From an uncultured Acidimicrobiaceae bacterium (GTDB taxonomy: Bacteria; Actinomycetota; Acidimicrobiia; Acidimicrobiales; Ilumatobacteraceae), in assembly GCA_903934195.1 (NCBI GenBank), contig CAIZMV010000167.1, positions 1 to 10,405 of the forward strand: 10,405 nt of DNA, read 5' to 3'. Below, piece by piece: positions 6,832-10,405 of the stretch. Under the pieces are notes generated by a model. It had not been told where the DNA came from. It did not search any database and saw only the letters and a program-made list of their open reading frames with translations. The stretch's first letter is position 1. Each line of letters opens with the position of its first letter. The position numbers and the translations under genes are program-made.

Positions 6832-7533
6832 ATGGCATCGCGTCAATCACGAGCAAGCCAGGTACTGCTGTTTTGGCTTGTTGCGTTTGTTGCAGCAAAT
6901 TTTGCATCTCTACTGGTCTTAGTAATCACAGGGAATGGTGACTCTTCTTCTAGTGACATGTCCACACTTGATGTGGCGCTCAGTGCAACAGCGATGTGGC
7001 TTGTGTATCTCTTTGCAGCAACACAATTCTTGCAAGCAAAGTGGAGAAACTTTCGTTCAGCAATTGGCGCAACTTTCTCACGACGCAATGTAGTGGTGGG
7101 GATTCCCCTCGGGATCGCGAGTCAACTTGTTTTAGTGAACGCAGTGAACTGGCCGCTATCGAGATTGTTTCCAGACGCCTTCTCCTTTGACGAAGTGTCA
7201 AAGCGCGCATCTGACTTAGTGGACGATGCACGAGGGGGGTGGATTTTTCTGCTTGCACTGGTTGTTGTCGTCGGAGCTCCCATCGTCGAAGAAATCGTGT
7301 ATCGCGGCGTGGTTCAGCCTGGTTTGGTTTCGTCATGGGGTCGAACGACGGGAATATTGGTGACCGCGGCACTATTCGCAGCAATTCATATGCAACCAGT
7401 CGAGTTCCCAGGTCTATTTGCTTTCGCATTGGTGCTGGGGTGGGAACGTCACTCAACTGGCACAATAGGTACGTCCATTGTCACCCATATGGCCTTCAAC
7501 GCAACAGGGCTTGCGCTTGTAGTGCTTCTGTAA
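6832..7533 (+). CDS. CPBP family intramembrane glutamic protease
   Basis: The protein has 233 residues from the ATG at 6832; a TTG at 6823 in frame would add three. The ATG is preferred because neither candidate has a strong Shine-Dalgarno site. It has about six to eight hydrophobic helices. All three signature motifs of the CPBP (CAAX protease and bacteriocin-processing, Abi) family are present: E153-E154-x3-R158 in a membrane segment, F182-x3-H186, and H219-x3-N223. By analogy with Rce1-type enzymes the Glu and His residues would activate water to cut substrates within the membrane. The bacterial substrates are mostly unknown, and none is evident here. It lies 14 bases after the DUF3499-like gene and 6 before the large membrane protein gene, so it is probably cotranscribed. 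Roles in protein maturation, bacteriocin immunity or envelope quality control are all possible. Confidence 0.9.
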   Translation: MASRQSRASQVLLFWLVAFVAANFASLLVLVITGNGDSSSSDMSTLDVALSATAMWLVYLFAATQFLQAKWRNFRSAIGATFSRRNVVVGIPLGIASQLVLVNAVNWPLSRLFPDAFSFDEVSKRASDLVDDARGGWIFLLALVVVVGAPIVEEIVYRGVVQPGLVSSWGRTTGILVTAALFAAIHMQPVEFPGLFAFALVLGWERHSTGTIGTSIVTHMAFNATGLALVVLL

Positions 7534-7539
7534 AGAATT

Positions 7540-10011
7540 ATGAATACCGAAATCAACAACTCCGACATTCAAGATGAATTGACCGGACCTTCCGTTCGTG
7601 CACAGGAGTGGACCGCCACGCTGAAGTCGATGAGCACAACTGCAGTGTTGCTCGGTGCGACATTGATGGTGTTGTCAGTTCTTCATCCGGATTTGATTCT
7701 GCGAAACAACACACCAACAGGTGGCGACATGGGTGCGCACGTGTGGGGCCCTGCCTACTTGCGTGACGTGTTGTTGCCGCATTGGCGACTAACTGGTTGG
7801 AGTATGGATTGGTACGCAGGGTTGCCTGTATATCGCTTCTACATGGTTGTGCCGGCACTAGCCATCGTGGCGTTAGATGTCGTTTTGCCGTACGGAATTG
7901 CTTTCAAGATAATTGTCGCTGCCGGCCTCGTTGCTTTTCCGGTGTGCGTGTACATCATGGGTCGCGTTAGCAAACTGCTGTATCCATTGCCTGAATTGAT
8001 GGTTGTCGGTGCAACCATGTTTCTCTTTGATGAGAGCTTCACTATTTATGGCGGCAACATTGCTTCCACAATGGCGGGGGAGTTCTCGCATTCAATCGCA
8101 TTAGCTTTCGCCATCTTGGGTCTGGGTTTTTTCGCACGCGGTCTTGATGATGGTAAGCACCGCGGTTGGGCTGCATTGTTCATTGCGTTGTCGGCACTTA
8201 GTCATGGCATCGTGTTGTTGTTCGTTTTTGGTGGAGCAGTGTTGATGCTGCTTATGCGTCTTGATCGGCAGCGCTTGAAATTTGGCATCACAACTTTGAG
8301 CTGTGCTGTCTTCCTCTCCGCATTCTGGGTCATTCCATTCCTTGGCGGTCATGCATTCATGACAGACATGAAGTACGGCTCAGAACCAGGTGGCGGATCT
8401 TTCAAGACCATGTGGGACATGTACTTTCCGTTGGCCACGAATCTGGACATCATGCTGATGACGCTTGCGATAATTGGTTTCGTCGGTTCGGTTTATCGCC
8501 GACGATTCCTCGGAATGTGGATGGGTGTCTACATCGTCGTGCTGATGATTGGTGTCAAAGTTGCACAAGGTGGATTACCTGTTATTGGGCTCCTTTGGAA
8601 TCCTCGCATTTTGCCCTTCATGTATTTGTTGCGTTACATGTTGGCCGCAATCGGCGCGTATGAAGCTGCTCTTTTTATTCGTCGCACTGTTGCTGTGCAG
8701 CGCAATCCGCTGCAGATGCCTTCGGCGCCAACGACAAATACATCAACATCAGTGTTGTGGCTTGTAGCTACTTTCTGTCTTGTTGTGCTCGGAGTGCGTT
8801 ACCAAAGTTTGCCGTTTGCGACTTTGAAGTCAAATGCAACAGGTACTTCATACGGTTGGGGCCCGGTGTCGTTTCCAGCTCATCGGGCATTCTCAGATGG
8901 TTGGTCACGTTGGAATTTTGAAGGATATGAAGGCAAGACCACTTTCAGTGAGTACAACGGCGTAGTTCAAGCAATGAAGAAGCTTGGCGAAGACCCCGCT
9001 CATGGTTGTGGCCACGCGCTGTGGGAAAACAGCGGAGACCTGAACAAATACGGAACAACGATGGCATTGATGCTGTTGCCGTATTGGACTGACGGATGCA
9101 TCGGATCGATGGAGGGCTTGTTCTTTGAAGCAGCTGGTTCAACTCCGTATCACTTCATTTCTGCCGCTGCGTTGTCGAAACAAAGCAGTAATCCTGTCCG
9201 CGAATTGCGATACGACAACAACGATGCCGTGAAGGGTGTTGCTTACATGCGCATGATGGGCATTCGCTATTACATGGCGTATACGCAGGAAGCTATTACC
9301 AAGGCCGATGAGCAACAAGACCTAACCAAAGTCGGAACGTCTGGGCCGTGGCATCTGTATGAGATTGCAGACACAACAATTGTTGAGCCACTTGCAGTTC
9401 AACCTGTTGTTGTCAACGAGCGTCCAGGGGATAAGCGTGAACGTTGGCTGGAAATTGGTTCGTCATACTTTCAACACATGAATGAATGGTCTGCATTGCC
9501 AGTAGATCATGGCCCTGATGACTGGCAACGTGTTGATGTTGAGGCAGATGCTTCTCGCAGCGTTGGTGAACCAGGAGGCCCAGGTCGCCAAGTTGACATT
9601 GTGAAACCGACAGCGGGGTCAACAATCAAGACAGTTTCTCTTGACCCTGTTGTGGTCTCAGACGTACAAGTCGAACAAGAATCTGTTTCCTTTGCAGTTG
9701 ATCGTGTTGGTGTTCCGGTTCTTGTAAAAGTCAGTTATTTCCCAAACTGGCAAGTAAAGGGCGCGTCACGCGTGTATCGCGCAGCACCGAACATGATGGT
9801 TGTTGTACCAACTGAAAAGAATGTGACGCTGTCCTATGAACCGTCACAACTTGATCGCTCCTCTTATGCCGTCACATTGGTGGGCATTGTCATGGCTGTG
9901 TTTCTCTTCCGCAGACGGTTTCGTTACGGAGTAGCGATGCCACCTCGCACAGACACCGAAATTGAGGCCGACCCCAACGGCGAACTATCCACCGATAGCC
10001 TCAGAGATTGA
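7540..10011 (+). CDS. Large multi-pass membrane protein, GT-C/PTPS-related or YfhO-like, putative glycosyltransferase
   Basis: This 823-residue protein has a cytoplasmic N-terminal tail of about 30 residues and then about eleven membrane helices between 32 and 420. The first outer loop carries G-G-D63-M-G-A-H67 followed by a W-Y-A-G-L-P-V-Y-R-F-Y motif (91-101). This is the acidic-plus-aromatic pattern of GT-C transferases and of the PTPS-related membrane family. A second polar cluster is G-E181-F-S-H184. Residues 425-775 form an outer domain with Trp, Tyr and Cys-rich elements (Cys490 in H-G-C-G-H, Cys520 in D-G-C-I-G), and a beta module near 725-768 containing F-P-N-W. A final membrane helix (about 774-790) and a basic tail follow. 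The likely role is sugar transfer from a lipid-linked donor, or export of envelope glycan; substrate unknown. Its stop TGA shares a base with the manB start. Family naming is uncertain; membership in the membrane glycosyltransferase group is inference from architecture. Confidence 0.75.
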   Translation: MNTEINNSDIQDELTGPSVRAQEWTATLKSMSTTAVLLGATLMVLSVLHPDLILRNNTPTGGDMGAHVWGPAYLRDVLLPHWRLTGWSMDWYAGLPVYRFYMVVPALAIVALDVVLPYGIAFKIIVAAGLVAFPVCVYIMGRVSKLLYPLPELMVVGATMFLFDESFTIYGGNIASTMAGEFSHSIALAFAILGLGFFARGLDDGKHRGWAALFIALSALSHGIVLLFVFGGAVLMLLMRLDRQRLKFGITTLSCAVFLSAFWVIPFLGGHAFMTDMKYGSEPGGGSFKTMWDMYFPLATNLDIMLMTLAIIGFVGSVYRRRFLGMWMGVYIVVLMIGVKVAQGGLPVIGLLWNPRILPFMYLLRYMLAAIGAYEAALFIRRTVAVQRNPLQMPSAPTTNTSTSVLWLVATFCLVVLGVRYQSLPFATLKSNATGTSYGWGPVSFPAHRAFSDGWSRWNFEGYEGKTTFSEYNGVVQAMKKLGEDPAHGCGHALWENSGDLNKYGTTMALMLLPYWTDGCIGSMEGLFFEAAGSTPYHFISAAALSKQSSNPVRELRYDNNDAVKGVAYMRMMGIRYYMAYTQEAITKADEQQDLTKVGTSGPWHLYEIADTTIVEPLAVQPVVVNERPGDKRERWLEIGSSYFQHMNEWSALPVDHGPDDWQRVDVEADASRSVGEPGGPGRQVDIVKPTAGSTIKTVSLDPVVVSDVQVEQESVSFAVDRVGVPVLVKVSYFPNWQVKGASRVYRAAPNMMVVVPTEKNVTLSYEPSQLDRSSYAVTLVGIVMAVFLFRRRFRYGVAMPPRTDTEIEADPNGELSTDSLRD

Positions 10012-10405
10012 TGAAAACAGACCCCTCAATCCTTGACCGCATCGTCAAGGCGTACGACATTCGCGGAACAACACCGAATGAAATGAACGACGAAGTGGCG
10101 TTTGCGCTGGGCGTTGCTTTTGCCGACTTTGTGAAGGCGCCTCTAGTCATTGTTGCCCGCGACATGCGTGTCACGGGGGAGTCTCTCGCGGCCTCGTTTG
10201 CAAGTGGCGTCACTTCTCGTGGTGTCAATGTGCTTGATCTTGGATTAGCCAGCACGGACCTTGTGTATTTTGCTGCAGGCAAGCTTGATGCCCCAGGTGC
10301 CATGTTTACGGCCTCGCACAACCCAGCTGAGTACAACGGAATCAAATTCTGTTTGTCTGGTGCGCGCCCTGTTGGAATTGATACTGGTCTTGCAACAATT
10401 CGTGA
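10011..10405 (+). CDS. manB: Phosphomannomutase/phosphoglucomutase, N-terminal part (3' partial)
   Basis: The gene runs off the right edge after 131 codons. The ATG at 10011 shares its A with the previous TGA. Residues 13-19 (K-A-Y-D-I-R-G) are the standard opening of the alpha-D-phosphohexomutase family, followed by A-R-D-M-R at 49-53. The catalytic loop T-A-S102-H-N-P at 100-105 contains the serine that carries the phosphate, and Y-N-G-I-K follows. The enzyme interconverts sugar 6-phosphate and sugar 1-phosphate; mannose-1-phosphate feeds GDP-mannose and hence mannosylated glycans. The metal-binding loop and the sugar-specificity loop (usually G-E-x-S) lie beyond the window, so ManB versus a glucose-specific mutase cannot be settled; the DUF3499 context favours ManB. 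The G of the usual G-R-D motif is Ala here (A-R-D), a mild variant. Confidence 0.93.
   Translation, partial: MKTDPSILDRIVKAYDIRGTTPNEMNDEVAFALGVAFADFVKAPLVIVARDMRVTGESLAASFASGVTSRGVNVLDLGLASTDLVYFAAGKLDAPGAMFTASHNPAEYNGIKFCLSGARPVGIDTGLATIR

Noticed and set aside
1..10405. Search for CRISPR arrays, tRNA/rRNA genes, insertion sequences, phage or defence genes.
   Set aside because: No repeat-spacer pattern, no structural RNA-like sequence and no transposase, integrase or nuclease motif was found by eye. Nearly all sequence is accounted for by the listed genes.

Overview
This window reads as chromosomal DNA from a member of the Actinomycetota, possibly an Acidimicrobiia-like or aquatic lineage with moderate G+C (one 60-base line I counted, 2701-2760, is 33/60 G+C). 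The evidence is the gene content. A family-2 glycosyltransferase with a large membrane extension is followed by a DUF5719-type protein, and a DUF3499-type zinc-binding protein lies upstream of a ManB-type phosphohexomutase. I know these as typical actinobacterial envelope-locus neighbours. The exact taxon is inference. Coding density is very high, and the only real intergenic space is about 80 bases at 6506-6586.

Left block, plus strand, 1-4589: the C-terminal part of a large membrane glycosyltransferase (N-terminus cut by the window edge), a membrane-anchored DUF5719-like extracytoplasmic protein built of four internal repeats, and a membrane-anchored thioredoxin-like protein. Stop and start codons overlap at both junctions (GTGA, TAATG), so this looks like one translationally coupled operon.

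Middle, minus strand, 4586-6505: a complete ftsH encoding the membrane AAA+ zinc protease. Its 3' end overlaps the thioredoxin gene tail-to-tail by 4 bases. Its start lies in a short divergent promoter region, where both outward-facing genes have a TANNNT box 6-7 bases before an ATG. That spacing suggests leaderless mRNAs.

Right block, plus strand, 6587-10405: a DUF3499-like small zinc-ribbon protein, a CPBP-family intramembrane protease, an 823-residue multi-pass membrane protein resembling GT-C/PTPS-related/YfhO-type proteins, and the N-terminal third of a phosphomannomutase/phosphoglucomutase with its catalytic phosphoserine loop. Gaps are 14, 6 and -1 bases, again operon-like.

Taken together, this is most simply an envelope glycan assembly locus. 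ManB would supply activated sugar precursors, and two large membrane proteins with similar overall architecture would act in sugar transfer or export at the membrane. The DUF5719 and thioredoxin-like proteins would work on the outer face, and two membrane proteases (FtsH, CPBP) sit among them. I see no tRNA, rRNA, CRISPR array, insertion sequence, phage gene or recognisable defence system.
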